From contig NZ_CP124535.1 in assembly GCF_029953595.1 (NCBI RefSeq), forward strand, positions 1,768,001-1,832,000: 64,000 nt of DNA, given 5' to 3'. Numbering within the stretch: position 1 is the stretch's first letter; every line of letters begins with the position of its first letter. The position numbers and the translations under genes were made by a program. This stretch comes from Fuscovulum ytuae. GTDB taxonomy: Bacteria > Pseudomonadota > Alphaproteobacteria > Rhodobacterales > Rhodobacteraceae. The notes under the pieces were generated by a model. That model searched no databases and had not been told where the DNA came from. It saw nothing but the letters and a program-made list of their open reading frames with translations. Positions 7,644 through 16,957 of this stretch are shown here, piece by piece.

Positions 7644-10551
7644 GGAGCTTCACTCCTTCCTTGTCGTGAAAGACGGGATCGGTGACTTCGGCCAAGATGT
7701 CGATCTTGCGCAGATGATCCACCACCCGGATCTTTTCCCCATGCCGGGCGCGGCCATTCTTGAGGAAGGCCAGCGCCAGATGGGCGTCGAAGGTGGGGCT
7801 ATAGCAGACCGACGTTACATAGCCCTGATCCGTTTCGCGATGCACGCGCTCGCCGGGGATGAAAAGATGTGCCCCCGCCCCCATCGCCCCGGTCGCTTTC
7901 AGGCCCACCAGCTGATCACGTTCCGCCCCAACCATGCCGGGTCGGGCAGCGGCGGCCTTGCCGATGCAATCCTTCTTGGCGCTCACCATCTTTTCCATGC
8001 CGATGTCGAAGGCAGTGGTGCGCCCGTGAATCTCGGCATGGGTGATGAAGCCCTTCTCGATGCGCAGGACGTTCAGCGCCTCCATCCCGTAGGGACCGCC
8101 TCCCATCGTCTCGGCCCGCGCCACGAGGTCGCGGAACAGCGCCTCGCCATAGCGGGTGGGGACCGCGATTTCATACCCCTGCTCGCCGCTGAACGAGATG
8201 CGGAAAAGCCGCGCCTTGACCTTGCCCAAGGTCACATCCGCCACACCCATGAAGGGAAGGTCGGGCATGTCACCCAAAAGCGTGGCGAGCAACGCCTTCG
8301 CCTTCGGCCCCGCCACGGCAAACTGCGCCCAAGCCTCGGTCACCGACGTGAACCGCACATCCCAATCGGCGCAGAATGCCTGATGCACGAAATCAAGATG
8401 CCGCATCACCAGACCCGCTGCCGCCGTGGTGGTGGTCATCAGGAAGTGGCTCTCGCCCAGACGCGCGGTGGTGCCGTCATCCAGCACATGCCCATCCTCC
8501 CGCAGCATCAGGCCATAGCGCACACGACCCATGGGAAGGGTCGAGAAGGTGTTGGTATAAACAAGGTCAAGGAACCGCGCTGCATCCTTCCCCTGGAGGT
8601 CGATCTTCCCAAGCGTAGAGACATCGGCCACGCCCACGCTTTCGCGCACCATGCGGGTTTCGCGGTTGCAGGCCTCAAGCCATGTCGTCTCGCCCGGTTT
8701 GGGGAAATAGCTGGGGCGATACCAAAGCCCCGCTTCGATCATCGGTGCGCCCCGGTCACGGCTGGCCTGATCGGAGGTGAGGAAGCGCTGCGGCGCAAAG
8801 CCCGCGCCCCGCCCCCCCGCGCCCATGGCAGCAATCGAGGTGGGCACGTAAGGCGGGCGGAAGGTCGTCGTCCCGGTCTGCGGGATGCCGCGCCCGGTGG
8901 CATCGGCCAGCACGGCCAGCGCGGCGACGTTCGAATTCTTGCCCTGATCGGGGGCCATGCCTTGGGTCGTATAACGCTTCATATGTTCGACGGAACGGAA
9001 GTTTTCCTGCGCGGACAGCTTCACATCCTTCGTCGTCACGTCATTGGCGAAATCAAGCCATTGCCGCCCCTCCACCCCCGGCGTTTCCCAGAAGGGGGTG
9101 ATGGCATAGGGCGCATCCTCGGCCTGCGGCAGGGGCAGATCGGGTGCCGTGCGGCCCAGCGCGGCAAGGGCCTTAATCGCCGCCTCTTGCCCATCGCGGA
9201 AGGCGCCCGCAGTGGAGAAGGTGCCGTTGCAAGCCCCGGCCGGGGTCAGGCGCGGGACGGCATCGGGCGCGGGAACGAAAGCCGCGATATCCTCGCGCCA
9301 CAAGGGCCGCCCGTTCATGTGGCAGGTCAGGTGAACCGTCGGGTTCCAGCCGCCCGAAACGGCCAGCGTATCCACCTCAAGCGTCGCTGTCCCGCCCGCA
9401 TGGCGGAAAGTGATTGAGGTCAGGCCCAGACGGCCCGCCGTCCCAGTGATCTGGGCGTTCAGATAGACGGGGCAATCCTCCACCACGCTGGCATCGGGGC
9501 GGGTGTCGAGGATCGCTGCCACCTGCACCCCCGCCGCCATCAGGTCGCGCGCCGTGGCGCGAGCGGCGTCATTATTGGCGATCAGCGCCACGCGCTTGCC
9601 CGGCACCACGCCATAGCGGTGCAGATAGGTGCGGATGGCCGAGGCCAGCATGATGCCGGGGCGGTCATTGTCAGGGAAGGCGATGGGGCGTTCCAAGGCC
9701 CCCGCCGCCAGCACGGCCTGCCCGGCCACGATCCGCCAGAAACATTCGCGCGGCAGATGCGGGGCGGGGGCGCGGTGCAGGCCCACACGCTCCAACGCGC
9801 CGAAAGTGCCATCGTCATAGGCCCCGGTCACGGTGGTGCGCGTCATCAGGCGGACATTGGGCATGGCCGCCAAATCGGCCAGCAGCCCATCCACCCAATC
9901 GGCCCCCGGCTGGCCATCGACGCGGATGTTATCCGCGACCAGCCGCCCGCCGATGCCAGCCTCTTCCTCGGCCAAGATCACATCGGCCCCGGACTGCGCC
10001 GCCGTCCATGCCGCCATCAACCCGGCAGGGCCAGACCCGATCACCAGCACGTCGCAGAAGGCCCAGGCCTTTTCATATTGCGCCTCGTCATGCCGGCCTG
10101 ACAGGCTGCCCAAGCCCGCCGCGCGGCGGATGAGCGGTTCGTAAAGCTTTTCCCAGAAGGGGCGCGGCCACATGAAGGTCTTGTAATAGAACCCCGCCGA
10201 CAGGAAGGGCGACAGCCGATCGTTGATCCCCAGCAGATCGAACTTCAAGGACGGAAAGCGGTTCTGGCTGCGCGCGGCCAGCCCTTCGAACACCTCCTGC
10301 ACCGTGGCGCGTACATTGGGCGTCTGCTGGTTGCCCTCAAGAATTTCCACCATCCCGTTGGGCTCTTCCGAACCCGCCGTCAGAATGCCGCGCGGGCGGT
10401 GATATTTGAAACTGCGCCCCACCAGCCGCACGTCATTGGCCAAAAGCGCCGAGGCCAGCGTATCGCCCCGGAACCCCTGATAGGACACACCGTCGAAGGT
10501 GAAGGTGACGGGCTGGCTGCGGTCAATCAGCCCCTTTCCGGCAAGCCTCAT
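7636..10551 (-). CDS. soxA: Sarcosine oxidase alpha subunit
   Basis: Large subunit of tetrameric sarcosine oxidase, 971 residues. The N-terminal part (1-100) holds the molybdopterin/2Fe-2S-like fold with FRGDTLASALLAND and RSFKYHRPRGILTAG. A dinucleotide-binding domain follows (VIGSGPAGLMAAWTAA near residue 170), and the C-terminal 380 residues are a GcvT-like folate-binding domain (YRPSYFPKPGE, GKIDLQGKDAARFLD, FSGEQGYEIAVPT, GMEALNVLRIEKG). The latter transfers the methyl group from sarcosine to tetrahydrofolate. The start overlaps the soxD stop (ATGA-type overlap, 10548-10551). Confidence 0.97.
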   Translation of the reverse strand: MRLAGKGLIDRSQPVTFTFDGVSYQGFRGDTLASALLANDVRLVGRSFKYHRPRGILTAGSEEPNGMVEILEGNQQTPNVRATVQEVFEGLAARSQNRFPSLKFDLLGINDRLSPFLSAGFYYKTFMWPRPFWEKLYEPLIRRAAGLGSLSGRHDEAQYEKAWAFCDVLVIGSGPAGLMAAWTAAQSGADVILAEEEAGIGGRLVADNIRVDGQPGADWVDGLLADLAAMPNVRLMTRTTVTGAYDDGTFGALERVGLHRAPAPHLPRECFWRIVAGQAVLAAGALERPIAFPDNDRPGIMLASAIRTYLHRYGVVPGKRVALIANNDAARATARDLMAAGVQVAAILDTRPDASVVEDCPVYLNAQITGTAGRLGLTSITFRHAGGTATLEVDTLAVSGGWNPTVHLTCHMNGRPLWREDIAAFVPAPDAVPRLTPAGACNGTFSTAGAFRDGQEAAIKALAALGRTAPDLPLPQAEDAPYAITPFWETPGVEGRQWLDFANDVTTKDVKLSAQENFRSVEHMKRYTTQGMAPDQGKNSNVAALAVLADATGRGIPQTGTTTFRPPYVPTSIAAMGAGGRGAGFAPQRFLTSDQASRDRGAPMIEAGLWYRPSYFPKPGETTWLEACNRETRMVRESVGVADVSTLGKIDLQGKDAARFLDLVYTNTFSTLPMGRVRYGLMLREDGHVLDDGTTARLGESHFLMTTTTAAAGLVMRHLDFVHQAFCADWDVRFTSVTEAWAQFAVAGPKAKALLATLLGDMPDLPFMGVADVTLGKVKARLFRISFSGEQGYEIAVPTRYGEALFRDLVARAETMGGGPYGMEALNVLRIEKGFITHAEIHGRTTAFDIGMEKMVSAKKDCIGKAAAARPGMVGAERDQLVGLKATGAMGAGAHLFIPGERVHRETDQGYVTSVCYSPTFDAHLALAFLKNGRARHGEKIRVVDHLRKIDILAEVTDPVFHDKEGVKLRA

Positions 10552-10820
10552 GCGGCACCGCCTTTCCGGTCGGCCACCGCCTCGACGGCCAAAATCTCAT
10601 GCGTCACGGTGTTGCGGGTGACGACCAGCCAGCTTGAACAGCCCATGTCGTGATACCAGAGGTCGCGCGTCACCCCGGCGGGGTTGTCGCGGTTGTGCAG
10701 GTAATCGTCCCATGCCTGCGGCGGGGCCTCGGCTGCGGGGCGGTTCAGGTAATCCTCGGACCCGTAGTAATAGAATTCGCGGCGGTCGCGCGCGCCGCAA
10801 AGCGGGCAAGTCAGGCGCAT
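10548..10820 (-). CDS. soxD: Sarcosine oxidase delta subunit
   Basis: Small zinc-binding subunit, 90 residues, family length. The zinc ligands Cys5, Cys8, His57 and Cys61 are visible (CPLCGARDRREF and WYHDMGCSSW), and the signature YYYGSEDYLNRP is present. The gene is separated from soxB by a 196-bp gap that holds a copy of the 22-bp element, which may set the ratio of soxB to soxDAG expression. It overlaps soxA by 4 bp. Confidence 0.95.
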   Translation of the reverse strand: MRLTCPLCGARDRREFYYYGSEDYLNRPAAEAPPQAWDDYLHNRDNPAGVTRDLWYHDMGCSSWLVVTRNTVTHEILAVEAVADRKGGAA

Positions 10821-10942
10821 GGGCGGGTCTTTCCCTGATGGTGCGGGGGGTTGGCGGCGGATAGGGGCGCTGCCCCTCGGTCTGCGGCCTCACCCCGGCG
10901 AATTTGGGCCAAGCCGGAGTCCTGCCAAAAGGAAGGCTGCGG

Positions 10943-10964
10943 CTTCATCTTGGCAAAAATACTC
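10943..10964 (-). repeat. Intergenic 22-bp element, copy b (inside sox operon)
   Basis: Second copy of the element; minus strand GAGTATTTTTG then CCAAGATGAAG, 52 bp after the soxB stop, sense to soxB. It is followed by an imperfect inverted copy (GCCAAAAGGAAG on the plus strand, 10924-10935), so a stem with two mismatches is possible. It lies within the otherwise continuous soxB-soxDAG transcript. Confidence 0.75.
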
Positions 10965-11016
10965 CCGCCGGAGGCGCAGATGGATGCGGGGCGCAGGGGG
11001 TGCGGAGTGGTCATGG

Positions 11017-12267
11017 TCAATGCAGGTTGTGCTGGCTGCCCGTGCCTTCCTCGTCGAGGATATGGCCCGTGGCAAAACGGTTAAGCTTGAAGCGCGCGGC
11101 GACGGGGTGGGACTCTCCGGTCGCCATCAGATGGGCCATGCAGTAGCCAGAGGCGGGCACCGCCTTGAAGCCCCCATAGTTCCAGCCGCAATCGATGAAA
11201 AGGCCATCGACATGCGTCTTGTCGATGATGGGGGACCCATCGGGCGACATGTCCATGATCCCACCCCAAGACCGCAGGACCTTGGCCCGCCCGATCATGG
11301 GCATAAGCGTCATGCCCGCCTCCATCACATGTTCCACCATCGGCAGGTTCCCGCGCGAGGCGTAAGAGGCGTAGAAGTCCAGATCGCCGCCGAACACCAG
11401 ACCGCCCTTGTCGGACTGGCTGATGTAGAAATGGCCCATGCCGAAGCTGACCACATGGTCGATAACGGGCTTCAGCCCTTCGGTCACGAAGGCCTGAAGA
11501 ATATGGGATTCAATCGGCAGGCGCATTCCGGCCATGGCGGCGACCTGAGACGAGCGGCCCGCGACCACGATCCCCACCTTCTTTGCCTTGATCGCGCCGC
11601 GCGTCGTCTGCACGCCCGTGACGCGACCGTTTTCAATGTCGATGCCGGTCACTTCGCAATTCTGGATCAAATCGACGCCGCGCCTGTCGGCCCCGCGCGC
11701 ATAGCCCCAAGCCACGGCATCATGCCGCGCCGTGCCGCCGCGCGGGTGGTAAAGCCCGCCATAGATGGGAAAGCGCGTTTGTTCGAAATCGAGATAGGGC
11801 AGCATCTCGCGCACCCCTTCCCGGTCCAAAAGGATCGCGTCATCCCCTTGATTGATCATGGAATTCCCGCGCCGGACAAAGGCATCGCGCTGGCCGTCGG
11901 AATGGAAAAGGTTGATCAACCCGCGCTGCGAATGCATCACGTTGTAGTTCAGGTCGATCTCCAACCCTTCCCACAGTTTCATCGAATGGCTGTAGAATTC
12001 GGAATTGCCGGGCAGGAAATAGTTCGCCCGCACGATGGTCGTGTTGCGCCCGATATTGCCGGACCCAAGATAGCCCTTTTCCAGCACCGCAACATTCGTC
12101 AGGCCGTGGTTCTTGGCCAGATAATAGGCCGTCGAAAGCCCATGCCCGCCCCCACCGATGATGATGGCGTCATATTCGGCCTTCGGGGCCGGATCGCGCC
12201 AAGCAGGCTTCCACCCTTTGTTGCCGAAAAGCCCTTCGGTGATGACCTTTAGCCCGGAGTAGCGCAT
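11017..12267 (-). CDS. soxB: Sarcosine oxidase beta subunit
   Basis: FAD subunit that oxidises sarcosine; 416 residues from the ATG at 12267, which gives the canonical N-terminus (MRYSGLKVITEGLFGNKGW). FAD-binding motif AIIIGGGGHGLSTAYYLAKN (about 34-53), then GSGNIGRNTTIVRANYF and the GGLYHPRGGTARHDAVAWGY block around residues 170-190. The His near 174 is the likely site of covalent FMN attachment known for this family. The C-terminus has DGLFIDCGWNYGGFKAVPASG. It is first in the sox operon. A 413-bp gap upstream carries a strong inverted repeat. Confidence 0.97.
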   Translation of the reverse strand: MRYSGLKVITEGLFGNKGWKPAWRDPAPKAEYDAIIIGGGGHGLSTAYYLAKNHGLTNVAVLEKGYLGSGNIGRNTTIVRANYFLPGNSEFYSHSMKLWEGLEIDLNYNVMHSQRGLINLFHSDGQRDAFVRRGNSMINQGDDAILLDREGVREMLPYLDFEQTRFPIYGGLYHPRGGTARHDAVAWGYARGADRRGVDLIQNCEVTGIDIENGRVTGVQTTRGAIKAKKVGIVVAGRSSQVAAMAGMRLPIESHILQAFVTEGLKPVIDHVVSFGMGHFYISQSDKGGLVFGGDLDFYASYASRGNLPMVEHVMEAGMTLMPMIGRAKVLRSWGGIMDMSPDGSPIIDKTHVDGLFIDCGWNYGGFKAVPASGYCMAHLMATGESHPVAARFKLNRFATGHILDEEGTGSQHNLH

Positions 12268-12355
12268 CCCACCTGTCCCGTTCGCGAAGCGTGCCCAGCA
12301 AAGCGCCGCGCGGCGGAGGATGCAACCCCCGCCCGGCAAAGCCATTGCCGCCTGC

Positions 12356-12386
12356 GACAGGAAGATGTCGCTTTTCGCGACCTGTC
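12356..12386. promoter_or_regulatory. Compound inverted repeat upstream of soxB (operator or leader hairpin)
   Basis: In the 413-bp gap (12268-12680) between soxB and glutamate dehydrogenase, the strongest structure is a stem GACAG (12356-12360) + GTCGC (12367-12371) pairing with GCGAC + CTGTC (12377-12386). It has a TTTTC loop and a 6-nt bulge. The left half also forms a separate perfect repeat GCGACA-N6-TGTCGC (12354-12371). It sits about 90-115 bp before the soxB start. It could be a regulator site or a 5'-leader hairpin. It does not match the glycine riboswitch consensus. The rest of the gap shows nothing gene-like. Confidence 0.5.
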
Positions 12387-12680
12387 CGCCGCCGATCTAG
12401 CGCGGGCCCCTTTGGCAAAGAACGGCGGCGGCGCGGCGAATCGCTGAACAGGCCGAAGAAAGGCTGCTTGTTTCACCAGCATGATCAGCAGCCGCGGAGC
12501 GAGCGGCTACGCCGCCCCGCCTGCCGATTTCTTGCGGCCGCCCAAAATTGCCTCGCTCAACGCGGCCTTTCAGGCGATTGCCATCCCTGTCACGCCTTTG
12601 AGGCTGACGAATTGACCGTCGCCGCCCGATCCATGCTTACCTATGGCGGGATGCGCGCAGGCACATCCCGCCCGCTGGGG

Positions 12681-14111
12681 TTACAACCCCTTGGACCGAT
12701 AGGTCTGGGCCACGCGGCTGATCGACACGATATAGGCCGCCGTGCGCAGGTCATCGACATCGTCCCGCCCATGCCAGACCTCACGCATCGCGGCATAGGC
12801 GCTGCGCATCGTGTCATCGAGGCCTGATCGCACCAGCGCCAATTCATCCGACCCCGTCAGGAATTTTTCCTTGAAATCGGGGGCCAGCGTCCAGCCAAGG
12901 CCCTTGTCGGCACTAAGGCGTTCCAGTTCTTCGACGATCAGACGCGACCGGGCCTCTTCAGCGCGGCGCTGCATCCGGCCAAAGCGGATATGGGACAGGT
13001 TCTTGACCCATTCGAAGTAACTGACCGTCACGCCGCCCGCATTGGCATACATGTCGGGGATGATGACGGCGCCCTTCTGGCGCAGGATTTCATCCGCGCC
13101 AAAGGTAACGGGGCCATTTGCCGCCTCGATGATCAGGGGGGCCGAAATGCGCGCGGCATTGCCCTGATGGATCACCCCTTCCATCGCGGCGGGGATCAGG
13201 ATGTCGCAGTCCTTTTCCAGAACCTTCGCGCCATCCTCGACATATTCTGCCCCGGCAAAGCCCTTCAGCCCCCCGGTTGCCACCATATGGGCGCGGACGG
13301 CCTCCACCTCCAGCCCGGTATCAGAGATCAGCGCCCCGTCGCGTTCGATAATGCCGGTGATCTTCACCCCATCTTCTTCCGACAGAAACTTGGCCGCGTG
13401 ATAGCCCACATTGCCAAGGCCCTGCACCACGGCGCGCTTGCCATCCAGCCCGCCGGAAAGACCTGCCTTGGCCACATCTTCCTTGTGCCGGAAGAATTCC
13501 CGCAGGGCGAATTGCACGCCGCGCCCCGTCGCCTCCACCCGGCCCTGAATGCCGCCGGCATGGGGCGGCTTGCCGGTCACGCAGGCCTTGGCGTTGATGT
13601 CGGTGGTGTTCATCCGGGCATATTGATCGGCGATCCACGCCATTTCCCGTTCGCCCGTGCCCATGTCGGGGGCAGGCACGTTCTGCGCGGGGTGGATCAG
13701 GTCACGCTTGATCAGTTCATAGGCAAAGCGGCGGGTGATCTGTTCCAGTTCATGTTCGTCCCATTGGCGCGGGTCGATGCACAGCCCGCCCTTCGATCCA
13801 CCAAACGGCGTTTCGACCAGCGCGCATTTATAGGTCATCAACGCGGCAAGCGCCTCGACCTCATCCTGACTGACCGACAGCGCATAGCGGATACCGCCTT
13901 TCACGGGTTCCATATGTTCGGAATGCACCGACCGATATCCCGTGAAGGTTTCGATCTTGCCCCGCAGGCGCACGCCAAAGCGAACGGTGTAGGTCGAGTT
14001 GCAGACGCGGATCTTGTTTTCCAGACCCGGCGACAAGTCCATCAGGCGCACGGCGCGATTGAACATAAGATCGACAGAGTCGCGGAAACTTGGCTCACCG
14101 GCGCGGATCAT
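12681..14111 (-). CDS. Glu/Leu/Phe/Val family glutamate dehydrogenase
   Basis: Oxidative deamination of glutamate to 2-oxoglutarate (or the reverse amination). The 476-residue product has the substrate-binding KGGIRYAL and catalytic Lys region (ETPFGGSKGGLCIDP), the PAPDMGTGEREMAWIAD loop with the catalytic Asp, and the nucleotide-binding motif VVQGLGNVGYHAAKFL. The C-terminal extension (RSRLIVEELERLSADKG onward) is typical of the alphaproteobacterial NAD-linked type. The next sequence feature downstream is the sox operon; a role in recycling nitrogen from glycine is plausible but not shown. Confidence 0.93.
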   Translation of the reverse strand: MIRAGEPSFRDSVDLMFNRAVRLMDLSPGLENKIRVCNSTYTVRFGVRLRGKIETFTGYRSVHSEHMEPVKGGIRYALSVSQDEVEALAALMTYKCALVETPFGGSKGGLCIDPRQWDEHELEQITRRFAYELIKRDLIHPAQNVPAPDMGTGEREMAWIADQYARMNTTDINAKACVTGKPPHAGGIQGRVEATGRGVQFALREFFRHKEDVAKAGLSGGLDGKRAVVQGLGNVGYHAAKFLSEEDGVKITGIIERDGALISDTGLEVEAVRAHMVATGGLKGFAGAEYVEDGAKVLEKDCDILIPAAMEGVIHQGNAARISAPLIIEAANGPVTFGADEILRQKGAVIIPDMYANAGGVTVSYFEWVKNLSHIRFGRMQRRAEEARSRLIVEELERLSADKGLGWTLAPDFKEKFLTGSDELALVRSGLDDTMRSAYAAMREVWHGRDDVDDLRTAAYIVSISRVAQTYRSKGL

Positions 14112-14665
14112 GGGTTCCTCCCTTCATGGCTCCTGCGGACCCGCACGCTGCCGCGGGCTGCGATGAGCATAGCACGGCGGGCGGCGGATCGGCGAAAGTC
14201 TAGAACGACAAGAGTTTCGCTTTGTTGAAGATCGCCCCAAGACCGTCCCCTTTCACACCCCCTTCCGGGCCTCTTTGCCCGCGATGCTGCCTCAATGCTG
14301 CCTAAAGAATAAATTAACCATTCTTACGTTCCGGAGCGTTTCTGGCGCGGGCCGAAGGGTCGAATGGACGGGGAAGATGACGAAAGCCATGCAATACAGC
14401 CGAAGGAATGGATTGCGCCCAGAAGAAGGGCGGCGCGAATCGTTCAAAAAGACAGGACTTGGGGCACCCCAAACACTGTCTGTGCGGCCATCACAATTAT
14501 GGCGAAACTCTGCCGACCGTTTCCTGTGGCCCAGCCAATTTACCAAGATTTACCGCCCAGTCTTGCTCCGTGCCCAGCGTCTGTGCAGCCTTCATCCGTG
14601 GGGGCATCACGCATTGGCAGACCGGACATCCGGGCTGCGATCTTTTTGGAATGGGACAGACCGTC
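14112..14665. other. 554-bp intergenic region before the pilus-like genes
   Basis: Between the start of glutamate dehydrogenase (minus) and the vWA gene (plus). An AT-rich patch at about 14300-14335 contains TTAACCATTCTTACG, which resembles a CtrA half-site (TTAACC). CtrA control of Tad-type genes is known in alphaproteobacteria, but only one half matches, so this is weak. A plus-strand frame is open from 14408 into the vWA gene but encodes nothing recognisable before the membrane segment. No RNA gene was seen. Confidence 0.35.
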
Positions 14666-16393
14666 ATGCCTAAATTTGCCCCCCGGCTTTTCGGCCATCC
14701 GTTCCGGCGCTTTATCAAGCGCGAGGATGGATCGCTTCTTGTGTTTGGCTTGTTTCTTTTTGCCACCTTCTTCCTGATGGGGGGCATGGCCGTCGATGTC
14801 ATGCGCGCCGAAAACAAGCGCACCGCGTTGTCGCAAGCGCTGGATCGCTGCGCGCTCAACGCGGCGGCCTTGCGCCAGACGCTGGACCCCGAAACGGTGG
14901 TCCGCGATTGCGTTGATCGGGTGGGCCTTCTGCCGCAACTGACCGATGTGAATGTCACAAACGGGACGGGCCAGCGCTCGGTCGAGGCGATCGGGGATTA
15001 CGAACTTGAAACCCTGTTCATGGGTGCCTCCGGGGTTGAAGAGCTTGACCTCCATGCCCGGTCTGTTGCCGAACAGCGCGCAACGAATATCGAGATCGCG
15101 ATGGTCCTTGACGTGTCGGGGTCCATGAACAGCAACAACCGCCTTTCCGGGCTTAAAACCGCCGCGCGGAACTTCGTCAGCACGGTACTTGCGAACAATA
15201 ACAACAAGATTTCGATCACCATGGTGCCCTATAACGGGCAGGTGAACCTTGGTCCCGCGCTGGCGGCCAAATACAACATCGCCAACCAGCATGGTCTGGG
15301 GGTTACGTCCAACGGCGACATGGCGACGGTAAACTGCGTCGACATGCCATCCTCCGTCTATGAAAGCACCGGGATTTCAACCTCGCTTCAGATGCAGGCG
15401 ACGGGTTGGGTGGATGCTTGGTCGACGATGGCGAACGAGTATGGAAGCAGTATGTCGAACTGGCCGACCACATATTCGTCAACCAGTCGCTCCCCGAATG
15501 GAAGCAACGTCTGGTGCCCGCCCTCTTCCAGCAACATCGTGCGCCTGCCGGATAACGACGTCTCGGCGCTGCATACCTATATCAACAACCTCTCGGCCAT
15601 TGGCGCCACCTCGATCAATGCCGGGATGAAATGGGGCGGTGCGCTGCTTGATCCGCAGGCGCGGTCGGTGGTGAATTCCTTCATCAGTGATGGCGAGGCC
15701 CCGCACCAAGCGCATGAGGTGGTGCCGAATGTCTTTACCGACCGCCCCTTCGATTACACCAAGCGGGACGCGCTGAAGATCATCCTTCTTCTGTCGGACG
15801 GCGAAAACTTTGGGGATGTGCGCTTGGGCGATGCCTACCGCACTGGCCTTTCGCCGATCTATAAGGGCAGCGACGGCCAATATTCCATCCGGCACGAAAC
15901 GGGCCGCCCCTCGACGGCCGGAACGAACGAATACTGGGTTCCCCATCGTAACAGCAACGCAGGACAATGGCGCGCAACCTCTTGGGGCGGCAGCACCTCG
16001 ACCGAAGGGGTTCAGATGACATGGCAAGAGGTCTGGCAGGAAATGCGCGTGTCCTATGTGGCATGGCACTTCTACGCCCGCGCCTTGGGCACAAGCTCCA
16101 GCTCGCGCCAAACCGTCTATAACACGTGGTGGGGCAATTTCCGTGACCAGCGCGGCACCAGCAGCTCGACCCCGGAAATGGACGCGGAACTGTCAGATAT
16201 CTGCACGCTGACCAAACAGCAGGGCGTGCTGGTCTATACGGTCGCCTTCTCGGCCCCCACACGCGGCGTGACGGCCCTGCGCAACTGCGCCTCGTCGGAT
16301 GGCCATTTCTTCCACTCCACCAACAACACGGCGCTGAACGCGGCTTTCCAATCCATCGCCACCAACATCACGCAGCTCAGGCTCGTGAACTGA
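14666..16393 (+). CDS. TadG-like pilus-associated protein with von Willebrand factor A domain
   Basis: 575 residues from the ATG at 14666. After a basic N-terminus (FRRFIKREDGSLLVFGLF) there is one transmembrane helix (about 23-45) of the TadE/TadG type, so the rest is periplasmic. A vWA domain starts near residue 141 with an intact metal-adhesion site (DVSGSMNS, Asp149-Ser151-Ser153) and the later LLLSDGEN segment. It contains a long Ser/Asn/Trp-rich central stretch. Two TadE-like genes follow within 16 and 12 bp. An upstream ATG at 14651 is possible. It probably works in surface assembly or sensing of a pilus; the secretion ATPase and prepilin peptidase are not in the window. Confidence 0.85.
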   Translation: MPKFAPRLFGHPFRRFIKREDGSLLVFGLFLFATFFLMGGMAVDVMRAENKRTALSQALDRCALNAAALRQTLDPETVVRDCVDRVGLLPQLTDVNVTNGTGQRSVEAIGDYELETLFMGASGVEELDLHARSVAEQRATNIEIAMVLDVSGSMNSNNRLSGLKTAARNFVSTVLANNNNKISITMVPYNGQVNLGPALAAKYNIANQHGLGVTSNGDMATVNCVDMPSSVYESTGISTSLQMQATGWVDAWSTMANEYGSSMSNWPTTYSSTSRSPNGSNVWCPPSSSNIVRLPDNDVSALHTYINNLSAIGATSINAGMKWGGALLDPQARSVVNSFISDGEAPHQAHEVVPNVFTDRPFDYTKRDALKIILLLSDGENFGDVRLGDAYRTGLSPIYKGSDGQYSIRHETGRPSTAGTNEYWVPHRNSNAGQWRATSWGGSTSTEGVQMTWQEVWQEMRVSYVAWHFYARALGTSSSSRQTVYNTWWGNFRDQRGTSSSTPEMDAELSDICTLTKQQGVLVYTVAFSAPTRGVTALRNCASSDGHFFHSTNNTALNAAFQSIATNITQLRLVN

Positions 16394-16408
16394 GACGAGT
16401 GTAAAGAG

Positions 16409-16945
16409 ATGATGAGTATCAAGCAGCTACTTCGGCGGTTCCGACGGGATGAGGACGGCAATGCGACGATCGAATTCGTCATTCTGATGCCGCTTGTCTT
16501 CACCATCTTTGCCGCCGCCTTGGAAAGCGGGTTGATGATGGTCCGCTGGACCAGCATCGACCGCGCGTCCGACATGGTGATCCGGTCGCTGCGTCTGGGC
16601 CAATACACCAACCCTGACGCGATCTTCCTGCGTCGCGAGATTTGCGACCGCACCTTCATGATCGAGAACTGCTTCGAAAACACCGTCGTCGACATCCGCA
16701 GGATCAACCGCACGACCTTTGTGATGCCGGATTTCAACGCCCCCTGCGTCACCCGGACCGACACGGTCATCCAGCCCGTCACCCAGATCGTGCCGGGCCA
16801 GCAGAATGACCTGATGCTGATCCGCGTCTGCGTGACGGTGGATGCGCTTTTTGCCGGGTCCACCTTTGCGGTTCCCATCACCTATGACGCGCAAGGCGGC
16901 TATGCGATCTCGGTCGCGTCCGTCTATGTCAACGAACCAAGCTGA
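16409..16945 (+). CDS. TadE/TadG-family pseudopilin
   Basis: 178 residues. Class III pseudopilin signature at the N-terminus: basic start, then DEDGNATIEFVILMPLVFTIFAAALESG, with the processing/TM segment at about 18-42 and the conserved Glu (IEF). The remainder is periplasmic, with four Cys (ICDRTFMIENC, APC, VCV) that may form disulfides. It lies 16 bp after the vWA gene and 12 bp before another TadE-like gene, so it is probably one transcript. It is a minor pilin of a Tad-type system rather than the major Flp subunit, which would be only about 60 residues. Confidence 0.85.
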   Translation: MMSIKQLLRRFRRDEDGNATIEFVILMPLVFTIFAAALESGLMMVRWTSIDRASDMVIRSLRLGQYTNPDAIFLRREICDRTFMIENCFENTVVDIRRINRTTFVMPDFNAPCVTRTDTVIQPVTQIVPGQQNDLMLIRVCVTVDALFAGSTFAVPITYDAQGGYAISVASVYVNEPS

Positions 16946-16957
16946 GGGGGCATTGTG

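Noticed and set aside
7543-9417. Long plus-strand open frame opposite soxA
   Set aside because: Low-complexity Arg/His/Gly-rich translation, antisense to a conserved gene; no ribosome binding site or family resemblance.
12268-12680. Glycine riboswitch upstream of soxB
   Set aside because: The conserved core of the glycine aptamer was not found; only the compound hairpin at 12356-12386 stands out.
14408-14665. Upstream extension of the vWA protein by 86 codons
   Set aside because: The added residues show no signal or domain, and the natural start of a TadG-like protein is the short basic stretch just before the membrane helix.
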